Shown: positions 49,294 to 59,727 of the stretch, piece by piece | How positions within the stretch are numbered: position 1 is the first letter of the stretch | How the letters are laid out: every line of letters starts with the position of its first letter | Source of the DNA: Tsuneonella rigui | GTDB taxonomy: Bacteria; Pseudomonadota; Alphaproteobacteria; Sphingomonadales; Sphingomonadaceae | Direction: 5' to 3' | Assembly (NCBI RefSeq): GCF_003958625.1 | Contig: NZ_RSEL01000026.1 | Location: 1-64,000, forward strand | DNA length: 64,000 bases | Notes under the pieces: generated by a model | Databases searched by the model: none | Seen by the model: the letters and a program-made list of their open reading frames with translations, nothing else | Told to the model about the DNA's origin: nothing | Program-made: the position numbers and the translations under genes

Positions 49294-50232
49294 CTAGGCG
49301 GCAGAGCTGGTCAGGCTGACGAACACATCCTCGAGGTCCGCCTCGCGGGTGGTCACGTCCTCGATCACGAAACCCTGCGCCTGCACCAGGCCGAGTACCT
49401 GGCCGGCGGTGATCTTGTCCTTGTCGTAGGTGATCGCGACCGTGCGATCGCCTTTCTTCTCGGACTTCTTGAACGCCTCGTGCACCGGGGGCGCGGCCAT
49501 GTCGCGGTCGAGGGTCAGCTCCACGACCTTCTCGGCCATCATCCCGACCAGCTCGCGGGTCGGCTGGTCGGTGATCAGCTCGCCGTGATTGATGATCGCG
49601 ATCCGGTCGCAGAGCTGCTCAGCTTCCTCGAGGTAATGGGTGGTGAGGACCACCGTGACCCCTTCGCGGTTGAGGCGGGTGACCAGCTCCCACAATTGCC
49701 GGCGCAGCTCCACGTCAACCCCGGCCGTGGGCTCGTCGAGCACCAGGATCGGAGGCGAGTGAACCATCGCCTTCGCCACCAGCAGGCGGCGTTTCATGCC
49801 GCCCGACAGCGTGCGGGCGTAGGCGTCGCGCTTGTCGGACAGGCGCACCGCTTCGAGCAGTTCCTCCGAGCGGCGCAGCGCCTTGGCGACGCCGTAGAAG
49901 CCGGCCTGGTTCTCCAGCACCTCGAACGGAGTGAAGAACGGATCGAACACGATCTCTTGCGGGACGATGCCAATCGAGCGCTTGGCGTTGCGCGGGTGCG
50001 CGTCGATGTCGAAGCCCCAGATCTCGGCCGACCCGCTGGTTTTCATCACCAGCCCCGCGAGGATGTTGATGAGGGTCGACTTGCCCGCGCCGTTGGGGCC
50101 GAGCAGGCCGAAGATCTGGCCTTCGGGAACGTCAAAGCTGACGCCCTTCAGCGCGAGCTTGCCCTCCTCGCCCTTCACGCCGGCGTAGCGTTTGACGAGG
50201 TCGCGGATGCGGATCGCGGGTTCTGTAGCCAT
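49294..50232 (-). CDS. ABC transporter ATP-binding protein (ABC-2 type)
   Basis: A 312-residue ATPase: Walker A GPNGAGKST, Q-loop IVPQEIVFDP, signature LSGGMKRR, Walker B ILVLDEPTAGVD and switch His in TTHYLEEAEQL. A C-terminal DUF4162-like domain ends it. The type is that of drug/lipid exporters of the CcmA/NodI group. No membrane permease lies beside it in either direction, so its partner is elsewhere. Confidence 0.92.
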   Translation of the reverse strand: MATEPAIRIRDLVKRYAGVKGEEGKLALKGVSFDVPEGQIFGLLGPNGAGKSTLINILAGLVMKTSGSAEIWGFDIDAHPRNAKRSIGIVPQEIVFDPFFTPFEVLENQAGFYGVAKALRRSEELLEAVRLSDKRDAYARTLSGGMKRRLLVAKAMVHSPPILVLDEPTAGVDVELRRQLWELVTRLNREGVTVVLTTHYLEEAEQLCDRIAIINHGELITDQPTRELVGMMAEKVVELTLDRDMAAPPVHEAFKKSEKKGDRTVAITYDKDKITAGQVLGLVQAQGFVIEDVTTREADLEDVFVSLTSSAA

Positions 50233-50290
50233 TGCAGCGGCGCACTAGGGCCGTTGCACGCCCCTCGCAATGCCGGTAACGGCCGGGCTC

Positions 50291-50542
50291 ATGAGCATCC
50301 CTCCGCCCGAAGTCACCATGGTCACCGAACGCCGCGTCGCCTGTGACGGCGCCGAGGCGATCCGCGGCGGCCCGGGCTTCGTCCCGAGCGCGCTCGGCCA
50401 TCCGCGCGTGTGGCTGGAGATCGACGAGCACGGCTACGTCGACTGCGGCTACTGCGACCGGCGCTTCGTCCTGGCGGGGGGACCTGCCGACGGGGCCGAC
50501 CAGGCGACATTGAGCGACATTTCTTCGGGCGCGACGCCCTAG
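50291..50542 (+). CDS. Zinc-finger protein (zf-CHCC type)
   Basis: An 83-residue protein with [37 protein letters not shown]. The C-x(n)-H-x(n)-C-x-x-C layout is the zf-CHCC/NDUFS6 fold found in alphaproteobacteria and mitochondrial complex I. The ATG at 50291 is used because the upstream in-frame ATG at 50270 adds unconserved residues. Confidence 0.82.
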   Translation: MSIPPPEVTMVTERRVACDGAEAIRGGPGFVPSALGHPRVWLEIDEHGYVDCGYCDRRFVLAGGPADGADQATLSDISSGATP

Positions 50543-50575
50543 ATTAAGCGCGCAGTCGCGCCCATATCGCAGGGC

Positions 50576-51997
50576 ATGACACCCGACCCGCACGCGCTGC
50601 TCTACGCCGATGGCAAGCTGACCCCCGACGAGGCGCAGGCGCTCGCCGCAGAAACCTTGCGCGGCTGCGACGACGGCGAACTCTATCTCCAGTTCGCCGC
50701 GACCGAGGCGTTCGTGTTCGACGACGGGCGGCTGAAGACCGCCAACTACTCACGCGATGCCGGGTTCGGCCTGCGCGGGGTGTCGGGCGAGATGACCGGC
50801 TTCGCGCACGCCAACGAGATTTCCGCGGCCGCCATCCGCCGCGCGGGCGAGACGCTGCGTCTGCTCGATCCGAGCAAGGGCGAGCGCGCCGCGCCGCCGC
50901 CGCGCAGCAACCGCCACCTGTACACCGACGCCAGTCCGCTTGATGCGTTGCCTTTTGCCGACAAGGTCGCGCTGCTCGAAAAGATCGACGCCGCCGCGCG
51001 TGCGCGCGATCCGCGCGTGGTGCAGGCGACCGCCAACCTCGCCGCGTCGTGGAGCGCGATCGAGATCGTCCGACCCGACGGCTTCGTCGCCCGCGACATT
51101 CGCCCGCTGGTGCGGCTCAACGTGTCGGTCGTCGCCGAGGCCAATGGCCGGCGCGAGACCGGCAGCTTCGGCATGGGTGGGCGCTACCTTTACGACGCGC
51201 TGTTCGACGAGGCCAATTGGTCGAGAGCGATCGACATGGCCGTGGCGCAGGCGCTGACCAACTTGGACAGCGTCGCCGCGCCTGCGGGCGAGATGACCGT
51301 GCTGCTCGGCCCCGGCTGGCCCGGCGTGCTGCTGCACGAGGCGGTCGGCCACGGGCTCGAAGGCGATTTCAACCGCAAGGGCACCAGCGCGTTCTCGGGC
51401 CGGCTCGGCACCCGCGTCGCCGCGCCGGGAGTAACCATCGTCGACGACGGCAGCATCATGGATCGGCGCGGTTCGCTGTCGATCGACGACGAGGGCACGC
51501 CGACGCAGGAGACCGTGCTGATCGAGGACGGCATCCTCAAGGGCTACATGCAGGACCGGCTCAACGCGCGGCTGATGAGGGTGGCGGCCACCGGCAATGG
51601 GCGCCGCGAGAGCTATGCGCACGCGCCGATGCCGCGGATGACCAACACCTTCATGCGCGGCGGCAACGACGACCCGGCCGAGCTCTTGTCCCGCGTCAAG
51701 AACGGCATCTTCGCCAAGAGTTTCGGCGGCGGGCAGGTCGACATCGTCAGCGGCAAGTTCACCTTCAGCTGCACCGAGGCGTACAAGATCGAAAACGGCA
51801 AGCTCGGCGCCCCGATCAAGGGCGCAACGCTGATCGGCGATGGGCCGAGCGTGCTCACCAAGGTCACCGGCATCGGCAACGACATGGCCTTGGACGAAGG
51901 CGTGGGAATGTGCGGCAAGGGTGGGCAGAGCGTGCCGGCGGGCGTCGGCCAGCCGACACTGCTGGTCGAGGGCCTCACCGTCGGCGGAACCGCCTAA
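50576..51997 (+). CDS. tldD: Metalloprotease TldD
   Basis: A 473-residue TldD. The zinc site is HEAVGHGLEGD (H-E-x-x-x-H), placed at about residue 259. Surrounding conserved segments are VLLGPGWPGVLLHEA, YMQDRLNARLM and GPSVLTKVTGIGNDM. TldD with TldE degrades unfolded peptides and matures small peptides such as microcin B17. The partner tldE/pmbA is not next to it. Confidence 0.95.
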   Translation: MTPDPHALLYADGKLTPDEAQALAAETLRGCDDGELYLQFAATEAFVFDDGRLKTANYSRDAGFGLRGVSGEMTGFAHANEISAAAIRRAGETLRLLDPSKGERAAPPPRSNRHLYTDASPLDALPFADKVALLEKIDAAARARDPRVVQATANLAASWSAIEIVRPDGFVARDIRPLVRLNVSVVAEANGRRETGSFGMGGRYLYDALFDEANWSRAIDMAVAQALTNLDSVAAPAGEMTVLLGPGWPGVLLHEAVGHGLEGDFNRKGTSAFSGRLGTRVAAPGVTIVDDGSIMDRRGSLSIDDEGTPTQETVLIEDGILKGYMQDRLNARLMRVAATGNGRRESYAHAPMPRMTNTFMRGGNDDPAELLSRVKNGIFAKSFGGGQVDIVSGKFTFSCTEAYKIENGKLGAPIKGATLIGDGPSVLTKVTGIGNDMALDEGVGMCGKGGQSVPAGVGQPTLLVEGLTVGGTA

Positions 51998-52011
51998 GGT
52001 CAGCGCCGGTT
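51986..52011 (+). promoter_or_regulatory. Candidate EcfG-type promoter
   Basis: GGAAC (51986-51990) and CGGTT (52007-52011), 16 bases apart, span the tldD stop and lie 47 bases before the secreted gene at 52058. Same spacing as at 21833. Confidence 0.45.
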
Positions 52012-52057
52012 CATTCCGTCTATGGTAATGGTAACGCCAACACCAAGGAGATGACCG

Positions 52058-52453
52058 ATGAAAAGGATTGCTCTTACGCTCGCAGCCGTCGCCGGCGTCG
52101 CGCTGGTGGCCGGTCCCTCGGTCGCCGGTGAGCGCCTGACGGGTGACCAGAAGCTCGCCAAGCTGCTCGAAGGCCGCGTCGCAGGCGCGCCGCAGAACTG
52201 CATCAACACGCGGGTCAACAGCGACTCGCAAGTGATCGACAAGACCGCGGTGGTGTACGGCCGCGGGCGGACGATCTGGGTCAACGTGCCCGCTAACGCA
52301 CGCGATCTCGATTCCGACGACGCGCTGCTGATCCGCCAGACCGGTGCGCAGCTTTGCCGCCAGGATATCGTGACGACGTTCGACAGTTCGGGCGGATTCT
52401 ATACCGGCAACGTGTTCCTCGGCGACTTCGTCCCTTACACCCGGGCCGACTGA
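52058..52453 (+). CDS. Secreted hypothetical protein
   Basis: A 131-residue protein with a signal peptide (MKRIALTLAAVAGVALVAG, cleavage near SVAG). The mature domain has two cysteines (QNCINTR, QLCRQD), probably disulfide-bonded, and strands QVIDKTAVVYGRGRTIWVNV. AAGGAG precedes the ATG. No known domain; the EcfG-like promoter suggests stress induction. Confidence 0.65.
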   Translation: MKRIALTLAAVAGVALVAGPSVAGERLTGDQKLAKLLEGRVAGAPQNCINTRVNSDSQVIDKTAVVYGRGRTIWVNVPANARDLDSDDALLIRQTGAQLCRQDIVTTFDSSGGFYTGNVFLGDFVPYTRAD

Positions 52454-52466
52454 CGCTCCGCATAAC

Positions 52467-53012
52467 ATGACGGCCGCCCCGCGCCGCTGGGCGGCCGACT
52501 TGCTCCATTTCTGGTTCCACGAACTCGGCGCAGAGGACTGGTTCGGCGGCTCGGCCGAGGTCGACGCGGCTTCGCAACGTTTCGCGCGCGACCTCGATAT
52601 GCTCGGCCGCCGTCCGGCGCACGAGTTCCTCGGCGATCCGCTGACCGCCCGCGCCGCAATCCTCCTGTTCGATCAGATCCCGCGCAATGTGTTCCGCAAG
52701 GATGCGCGGGCTTTCGCCCACGACGCGCTCGCACGCCGGATTGCCAAGGGGGTGATCGCGTGCGGCTGGCTCGATGGGCTGTCGCGCGACGAGCGCGCGT
52801 TCGTCGGGATGCCGCTGATGCACAGCGAAGCCATCGCCGACCAGCGCGCGAGTCTCGCCTTCTTCCGCGGATCGCCGACCAACTTCGCCTTCGCCCGCGC
52901 GCACTGGCGGATGATCGCCCGTTTCGGACGGTTTCCCCACCGCAATGCCGTGCTCGGCAGACGGTCCAGCCCGGCCGAGCGCGCGGCCATCGCGGCGGGG
53001 AATGCTTGGTAA
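52467..53012 (+). CDS. DUF924 family protein
   Basis: A 181-residue helical protein: DLLHFWFHELGAEDWFGGSAEVD, ILLFDQIPRNVFRKDARAFAHDALA, and FVGMPLMHSEAIADQ are DUF924 landmarks (a TPR-like domain). RxxxxxGRFPHRNAVLGR-type ending is present. Function unknown. Confidence 0.87.
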   Translation: MTAAPRRWAADLLHFWFHELGAEDWFGGSAEVDAASQRFARDLDMLGRRPAHEFLGDPLTARAAILLFDQIPRNVFRKDARAFAHDALARRIAKGVIACGWLDGLSRDERAFVGMPLMHSEAIADQRASLAFFRGSPTNFAFARAHWRMIARFGRFPHRNAVLGRRSSPAERAAIAAGNAW

Positions 53013-53016
53013 GGCG

Positions 53017-53469
53017 TCAGTCGGTCAGCTGACCCCGGATCGCGCCGTTGGGATAGGCGGTGGTGTGGACGTTGACATAGAAGTCCGCTGGGTTCCCCTG
53101 CAGGCGATTCTCGGTCCACTCCTTGCCGTCCTTGCAGCCCTGCCAGCGGCCCTCGTTTGACTTCTCGAGCGTGAGCACCGGGGGCCCGTTCACCCCGGCG
53201 CGGCCGAAGTGGATATGGGCCGCGGTGATCGGATCGAGACCGCGAAGGTCGTGGATTTCCCAGCACACCTGGCCGAAGCCGTCCGACACCGAGACCTCGG
53301 CCTTGCCGTAGCCATCGGGATCGCCGCCGCCGACCTCGTTGGCGCCGGTCAGCACCGCGTTGTAGGTGTCCGAGGTGGCATCGACCGCTTCTTCCTCGAG
53401 CGTTGCACAGCCGGCGAGCGTGATCGCTCCCATCAGGCCCGCGAACGCGAGCGCGTGTTTCCTGTTCAT
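53017..53469 (-). CDS. CHRD domain lipoprotein
   Basis: A 150-residue lipoprotein. The lipobox is LAGC (Cys21 by this start). The CHRD beta-sandwich has ANEVGGGDPDGYGKAEVSV, ITAAHIHFGRAGVNGPPVLTL and YVNVHTTAYPNGAIRGQL. Chordin-like CHRD domains occur in bacterial envelope proteins of unknown role. GAGAG lies before the ATG. Confidence 0.87.
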   Translation of the reverse strand: MNRKHALAFAGLMGAITLAGCATLEEEAVDATSDTYNAVLTGANEVGGGDPDGYGKAEVSVSDGFGQVCWEIHDLRGLDPITAAHIHFGRAGVNGPPVLTLEKSNEGRWQGCKDGKEWTENRLQGNPADFYVNVHTTAYPNGAIRGQLTD

Positions 53470-53595
53470 GCTACTCTCCTGTTTGCGGCGCCGTGTCCCT
53501 CGGCCCGCACGCGAAGATAACAATGGTTAGCGGGGGAAGTTTCCGCCAGGGTCATGGCCGCGCGGCCGGGGGAAGGTGCGCTGGGAGATAAGCGA

Positions 53596-54558
53596 ATGAT
53601 AAGTCAGCAGGAACCCGTTGGATCGCCGTTTGGCTACCGCTCGCGCGCACTAGAGGTGGTCGAGGGAATCGACCTGTCGGGCAAGCAGGTGGTGGTCACC
53701 GGCGGCTATTCGGGAATCGGCACCGAGACCGTCCGCGCGCTAGCCGCTGCTGGCGCGAAGGTCATCGTCGGAGCGCGCCGGACCGGGCAGGCCGAGGACG
53801 TGCTGCGCACGGTCGAGGGCGATATCGCGATTTTCCCGCTGGACTTGTCTGATCCCGCATCGATCGACGCCTTCGCCGAGAGCGTGGCCGAGCGGTGGGA
53901 CCGGATCGATATCCTGGTCAACAACGCCGCAGTGATGGCCAGTCCGCTGACCCGCGATGCCCGTGGATACGAAGGCCAGTTCGCGACAAACCACCTCGGC
54001 CATTTCCAGCTCACCGCGCGGCTGTGGCCGCTGTTGAAGGCGGCGAACGGTGCGCGCGTGGTGGTATTGTCGTCGGTCGGGCACCGGTTGAAGGGGCTCG
54101 ATCTCGAAGACCCGAACTTCGAGCGGCGCGATTACGACAAGTGGCTCGCTTACGGTCAGGCCAAGAGCGCCAACGCGCTGTTCGCGCTACAGCTCGACAA
54201 GCTGGGCGAACCGTACGGCGTGCGCGCGTTCGCGGTGCATCCCGGCGGGATCATGACGCCCTTGCAGCGGCACCTCTCGAACGAGGAGCAGGTCGCGATG
54301 GGCTGGATCGACGCCGACGGTAACGTCAACGAGCGCTTCAAGACTGAGGAGCAGGGCGCCTCCACCACCGTGTGGGCGGCGACCTCGCCGCAACTGGAGG
54401 GCAAGGGCGGTGTTTATCTGGAAAACTGCGAGGTCGCCGAGCCGGCGAGCAAGGATAATCCGATGGGCGGCGTGTTCCCGCATGTGCGCGACGAGGACTT
54501 GGCAGAGCGGCTTTGGGACAAGTCGGAGGAGATGACCGGGGTGCGGTTCAGGCCCTGA
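53596..54558 (+). CDS. Short-chain dehydrogenase/reductase
   Basis: A 320-residue SDR. The cofactor loop is VVVTGGYSGIGTET, D-L-S-D-P near the adenine, NNAA, the serine in VVLSSVGHRL, and the catalytic Y-x-x-x-K in YGQAKSANAL. Similar to retinol-dehydrogenase-like long SDRs. GGGAG lies before the ATG at 53596. Confidence 0.88.
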   Translation: MISQQEPVGSPFGYRSRALEVVEGIDLSGKQVVVTGGYSGIGTETVRALAAAGAKVIVGARRTGQAEDVLRTVEGDIAIFPLDLSDPASIDAFAESVAERWDRIDILVNNAAVMASPLTRDARGYEGQFATNHLGHFQLTARLWPLLKAANGARVVVLSSVGHRLKGLDLEDPNFERRDYDKWLAYGQAKSANALFALQLDKLGEPYGVRAFAVHPGGIMTPLQRHLSNEEQVAMGWIDADGNVNERFKTEEQGASTTVWAATSPQLEGKGGVYLENCEVAEPASKDNPMGGVFPHVRDEDLAERLWDKSEEMTGVRFRP

Positions 54559-55348
54559 CGGTCGGCGTTCGGTCCGGGTCGAGATCGATCACCAGGTCCG
54601 CGGGCTCGTCCTCCAGCGTCCAGCGGGTGATGCGCTCGTAGTGGTCAATGAAGCGCTTGATCGCAGGTGTTTCCATGCCGCCGAACGGCAGTTGACGCTC
54701 CTGTTCGGTCCGCCAGCGTAGCACGACATCGAAACTGGGCGCGCGCAGCAGGACGCGCAGCGCGAGCCGTTCGAATAGCGCGGCGTAGTCGCTCGACAGG
54801 CGCGCGTTCACCCAACGGCGCCAGCGACCGGCAGGGTCCTCCAAGCGCTCGAGCATGTTGATCGGTTCGGCAAGACAGCCGTCCGCCTGCGGCCGCGCGC
54901 CGATGCACCAGCCTTCGAGGATAACGACATCGAACGGACCTACGACCGTGCGCCAGTCTCCATCGAGCCGGTCATCCGTAGCCTTGTCGAAGCGCGGGAT
55001 CTGCACGTCCTCCCCGCGCAACATGCCGTCCAGCACGGCCGTAAGAAGCGCGACGTCGTGGGTGCCGGGCACGCCGCGCGTTGCGAGGAGCGGGTGGACG
55101 GTGGCGGCCAGCCTCGCTCGCTCGGCGCGCGTGAGATAGAAATCGTCGAGCGAAAGCACTGCCGCGCGCAAGCCAGCCGCGGCCAGGCGCGCGACAATCC
55201 GTGGCGCCATCGTCGATTTGCCCGAGCCCTGCGCGCCGGCCAGCCCAACCGCGATCGGCCGACCCGTCGCGGCCAGGACCTTTCGGATAGCGGCCGCCAC
55301 GTGAACGTCTACGGCCGCCCATTCCTTCTCGTGGGCTATCGGTGTCAT
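54548..55348 (-). CDS. P-loop kinase of the D-glycerate 3-kinase type
   Basis: A 266-residue P-loop protein: Walker A GLAGAQGSGKST (about residues 34-45), the LSLDDFYLTRAER strand with Asp, RGVPGTHD, and VVILEGWCIGARPQ. These match plant-type glycerate kinases and related bacterial PRK/UDK-like enzymes, phosphorylating D-glycerate. It converges with the SDR gene by an 11-base overlap. Confidence 0.8.
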   Translation of the reverse strand: MTPIAHEKEWAAVDVHVAAAIRKVLAATGRPIAVGLAGAQGSGKSTMAPRIVARLAAAGLRAAVLSLDDFYLTRAERARLAATVHPLLATRGVPGTHDVALLTAVLDGMLRGEDVQIPRFDKATDDRLDGDWRTVVGPFDVVILEGWCIGARPQADGCLAEPINMLERLEDPAGRWRRWVNARLSSDYAALFERLALRVLLRAPSFDVVLRWRTEQERQLPFGGMETPAIKRFIDHYERITRWTLEDEPADLVIDLDPDRTPTVRA

Positions 55349-55503
55349 TGGTCGACCGTCCCCCGCCATTCGTCGACCCGAATAGCGCAAGTGCTTGCAA
55401 TGCGGAACGAAATGCTCTGGCGGGCTGCCCGCGCACGCTCTAGTGGCGCGCGCGCCGCGGGCCGATCGGCCCGGGCGAGAAATTCTGAGGGGTTCGTAAT
55501 CAC

Positions 55504-56469
55504 ATGCATCGCAGAAACTTTGTCGGCGGGGCCGCCGCTTCGCTCGCGGCTGTCGCCGTGCCCAGTGCGGCCAGCGCGCAGCTTGGCGGGCTCGGAGGCC
55601 TCGGCGGCAAGCTCTTGAAGAAATCGCCGCTGGCCAACGTACTGGGCGGCAAGCCCCCGATCACCACCGAGCTGGCCGACGCCAAATGGGGCAATCCGGA
55701 GCTGGACAACTTCACCCCGCGCGAAGCCGCGCGCTCGCTGATGACGCTGCAGCGCACGCCCAACGGCGGCTTCGTGTTGCAGCCCGGCTACTACGAGTTC
55801 GTCGGCCAGAGCTATTGCCTGAAGGCGGGTACGCATGGTCCGGGCGGCGGTGACGGGTATCTTTACGCGCCGCCGCTGGGCCCGGCGGAGGATGCGGTGA
55901 TGACGATCGTGCGCGGCTCGGTGAACCGCCCAGAGATCGCGCAGAGCAAGATCCAGCAGCTGTTGTGGGCCATCATCGCCCGCGCCAAGTTCGAGGACCT
56001 GACCGGCGACAGCAAAGCGGTTGCCGCGCAGCTCCTCACTCCGCGTCAGCTCGCGGGCCTGAACCGCAGCGCGCTCGATGTGCTGCACGGCAATGCTCTG
56101 ACCGACGCGCTCGGCGGGGTCCCCGAACCGCTGCGCCAGATCGCCCAAGCGGAAGCGCAGCTCCGCCAGATGCTCACCACGCCGGGCGCGACTTTTGCCG
56201 AGATGGAGCGGATCGCGGTGCTCAGCGGCAACGCTCCGCTCGGTGCAGGCAGCCGCGAGACGCCATCGGGCCGGTGGTCGAACCACCCCGACGGGTATCA
56301 CGTGCGTTACCTGCCGAGCGGATACTCGACCACCGAGGTCAACATCTGGGTGCCGCAGGGCAGCCCGGCGGTGGGCAAGGAATACGACCCCGCGACCCAC
56401 ATCGCGGTCCCCGGCAACACTTCGCGTCAGCGGTTGATCCAGTCAGGCCGCCCGCAGCAGGGGCATTGA
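55504..56469 (+). CDS. Secreted hypothetical protein
   Basis: A 321-residue protein. The twin-arginine-like start MHRRNFVGGAAASLAAVAVPSAASA is followed by a Gly/Leu-rich segment, LGGLGGLGGKLLKK. The mature part has YYEFVGQSYCLKAGTHGPGGGDGYLYAPP and a C-terminal WSNHPDGYHVRYLPSGYSTTEVNIWVP. I do not recognise a family. It is divergent from the glycerate-kinase-like gene. Confidence 0.65.
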   Translation: MHRRNFVGGAAASLAAVAVPSAASAQLGGLGGLGGKLLKKSPLANVLGGKPPITTELADAKWGNPELDNFTPREAARSLMTLQRTPNGGFVLQPGYYEFVGQSYCLKAGTHGPGGGDGYLYAPPLGPAEDAVMTIVRGSVNRPEIAQSKIQQLLWAIIARAKFEDLTGDSKAVAAQLLTPRQLAGLNRSALDVLHGNALTDALGGVPEPLRQIAQAEAQLRQMLTTPGATFAEMERIAVLSGNAPLGAGSRETPSGRWSNHPDGYHVRYLPSGYSTTEVNIWVPQGSPAVGKEYDPATHIAVPGNTSRQRLIQSGRPQQGH

Positions 56470-56497
56470 TGATCGATGGGAGTGGGCTCGGGTGCGC

Positions 56498-58087
<1,590 letters not shown>

Positions 58088-58178
58088 GCGGGCCGTTAAG
58101 CCAGTCCGCCGCGCGCTGTCCAGAAGCGCGATTGTCGCGTCCCCAGTGGCGCGTTACCAGTGCAGCGGGGAGGGGCTC

Positions 58179-59417
58179 ATGCAGCAGCGCGCGGTCCTGT
58201 GGTTTCTGTTCGCGGTCGTGCTGGTCGACATGATCGGTTTCGGCATCGTCATGCCGGTGCTGCCGCAACTGATCATGCACTTGGGCGACATGCCGGTCGA
58301 CAGCGCGGCGGTGTGGGCCGGGTGGCTGGCGGCGGGCTATGCCGCGATGCAATTCGTGTTCGCGCCGATCATCGGCAGCCTGTCGGACCGCTTCGGGCGG
58401 CGGCCGGTGCTGCTGGCGTGCCTCGCCGGTTTCGGAATCGACTATCTGGTGCAGGGCCTCGCGCCCAGCCTCGGCTGGCTGGTCGCCGGGCGGGTCGTCG
58501 CGGGATTGACGGGCGCAAGCTACTCGGCCGCCTACGCCTACATCGCCGATGTCACCCCGCCCGAGAAGCGCGCCGCCAGCTTCGGGCTGATGGGCATGGC
58601 GTTCGGGTTCGGCTTCATCATCGGTCCCGCGCTCGGCGGCCTGCTCGGCGAGATCGGTCCGCGGGTGCCGTTCCTCGCCGCGGCCGGTCTGGCGCTGGTC
58701 AACGTCCTGTTCGGGTTCTTCGTGCTCAAGGAGAGCCTCCCGCCGGAGAAGCGCCGGCCGTTCAGCCTCGCGCGCGCCAACGCCTTTTCGGCCTTGCGCG
58801 CGCTCGGCAATCAGAGCCGTGCGGTCATCTGGACCATCGGCGCGATCGGCGTGTGGCAGCTCGCGCACATCGTCTATCCCTCGATCTGGTCATACTTCGC
58901 GATCGAGGCCTATGGCTGGAGCGCGTGGCAGATCGGGCTATCGCTGGCGGCGGTCGGCGTCGGGAGCGCGCTGGTGCAGGGGGTGCTGCTCGGCCGCGTG
59001 GTGGCGCGGATCGGCGAGGTCGGCGCGGTGCTGGTCGGGCTGACAGCGGTGGTACTGGCGACGGCGGCGTTCGCCTTCGCCCGGTCCGACGTCGTGGTTT
59101 ACGCAGCGATCCTGTTCAATGGGTTGCAAGGGCTGATCTACCCGTCGCTCAATGCGCTCAACAGCCGGGCGGTCGACAAGCCCGCCGCCGACGCAGGCGG
59201 AACGGAATCGAGCCAAGGCGAGCTACAGGGCGCGACGCAGGCGGTCGGCTCGGTCGCCCAGATCGTCGGCCCGCCGCTGTACGCCTTTGTCTTCGCCAAG
59301 TTTTCCGGACCAAACGCGATCGCGCATTTTCCGGCCATGCCGCTGGTGCTGTCCGCGACGATCGCGGTCCTCGCGGTGTCGCTGTTCCTGGCCGGCATCA
59401 GACGGGTGCATCGCTAG
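58179..59417 (+). CDS. TetA-like MFS transporter
   Basis: A 412-residue protein with 12 transmembrane segments. The MFS signature between helices 2 and 3 is GSLSDRFGRRPVLL. The motif ADVTPPEKRAASFGLMGMAFGFGFIIGPALGG (motif C/antiporter region) is like TetA/drug antiporters. Real tetracycline specificity is not provable from sequence. GGGGAGGGG lies before the ATG. Confidence 0.88.
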   Translation: MQQRAVLWFLFAVVLVDMIGFGIVMPVLPQLIMHLGDMPVDSAAVWAGWLAAGYAAMQFVFAPIIGSLSDRFGRRPVLLACLAGFGIDYLVQGLAPSLGWLVAGRVVAGLTGASYSAAYAYIADVTPPEKRAASFGLMGMAFGFGFIIGPALGGLLGEIGPRVPFLAAAGLALVNVLFGFFVLKESLPPEKRRPFSLARANAFSALRALGNQSRAVIWTIGAIGVWQLAHIVYPSIWSYFAIEAYGWSAWQIGLSLAAVGVGSALVQGVLLGRVVARIGEVGAVLVGLTAVVLATAAFAFARSDVVVYAAILFNGLQGLIYPSLNALNSRAVDKPAADAGGTESSQGELQGATQAVGSVAQIVGPPLYAFVFAKFSGPNAIAHFPAMPLVLSATIAVLAVSLFLAGIRRVHR

Positions 59418-59433
59418 TTGCGCCAAACGCAAC
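59417..59433. promoter_or_regulatory. Operator-like dyad, copy 1
   Basis: GTTGCG-CCAAA-CGCAAC, a perfect dyad with a five-base spacer. It begins at the last base of the MFS stop codon and is repeated exactly at 60360-60376. It sits 20 bases upstream of a -35 element. Confidence 0.55.
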
Positions 59434-59453
59434 ACGTCGCGCGCTTATCTCAT

Positions 59454-59482
59454 TTGTGCAAAGCTTGGCGAAAGATTATTTC
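59454..59482 (+). promoter_or_regulatory. Promoter of the small RNA (copy 1)
   Basis: TTGTGC (59454-59459), 17-base spacer, TATTTC (59477-59482). It belongs to a 67-base cassette (59417-59483) repeated with the same spacing at 60360-60426. Confidence 0.55.
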
Positions 59483-59488
59483 CACCGC

Positions 59489-59652
59489 TGAAGCCGGACG
59501 ACGCCAGTCCTCTCCCCCCGAAGCGGCGGGTCCGGCCAGCGCCCGCGATCCCCTCCCGGATCCCGGAAGCGCGCTTCGCCCCCGCTGCAAGGCGGCCCGC
59601 GAATAGATACGGAGCGGCGGCTCTCTCTCCCCCTCGGCCGCCGCTCCGTTTT
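59489..59652 (+). ncRNA. Probable small RNA with CU-rich hairpin loops
   Basis: A transcript of about 160 bases is predicted from promoter to terminator. There is no ATG, GTG or TTG with a ribosome site inside. Hairpin 1 is GCCGGAC/GTCCGGC (59493-59499 with 59530-59536), enclosing CGCC/GGCG and loop TCCTCTCCCCCC. Hairpin 2 is GATCC/GGATC (59547-59551 with 59558-59562) with loop CCTCCC. Hairpin 3 is the terminator, with loop TCTCTCTCCCCCTC. These loops are anti-Shine-Dalgarno-like, as in some alphaproteobacterial sRNA families. Not experimentally known to me. Confidence 0.55.
59609..59652 (+). terminator. Strong intrinsic terminator
   Basis: A perfect 13-bp stem (59609-59621 with 59637-59649) is followed by TTTT. 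It ends the predicted small RNA. Confidence 0.85.
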
Positions 59653-59727
59653 CATTCTCCCTGACGGATTTTTCCATCTTTTCCGCGCGTTCGGCGGCTA
59701 GGCGCCTCTGCGAGGGGAGCACGGTCA

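Noticed and set aside
58179-59417. Tetracycline resistance gene
   Set aside because: TetA-like family membership is clear, but specificity cannot be read from the sequence and no TetR regulator is adjacent.
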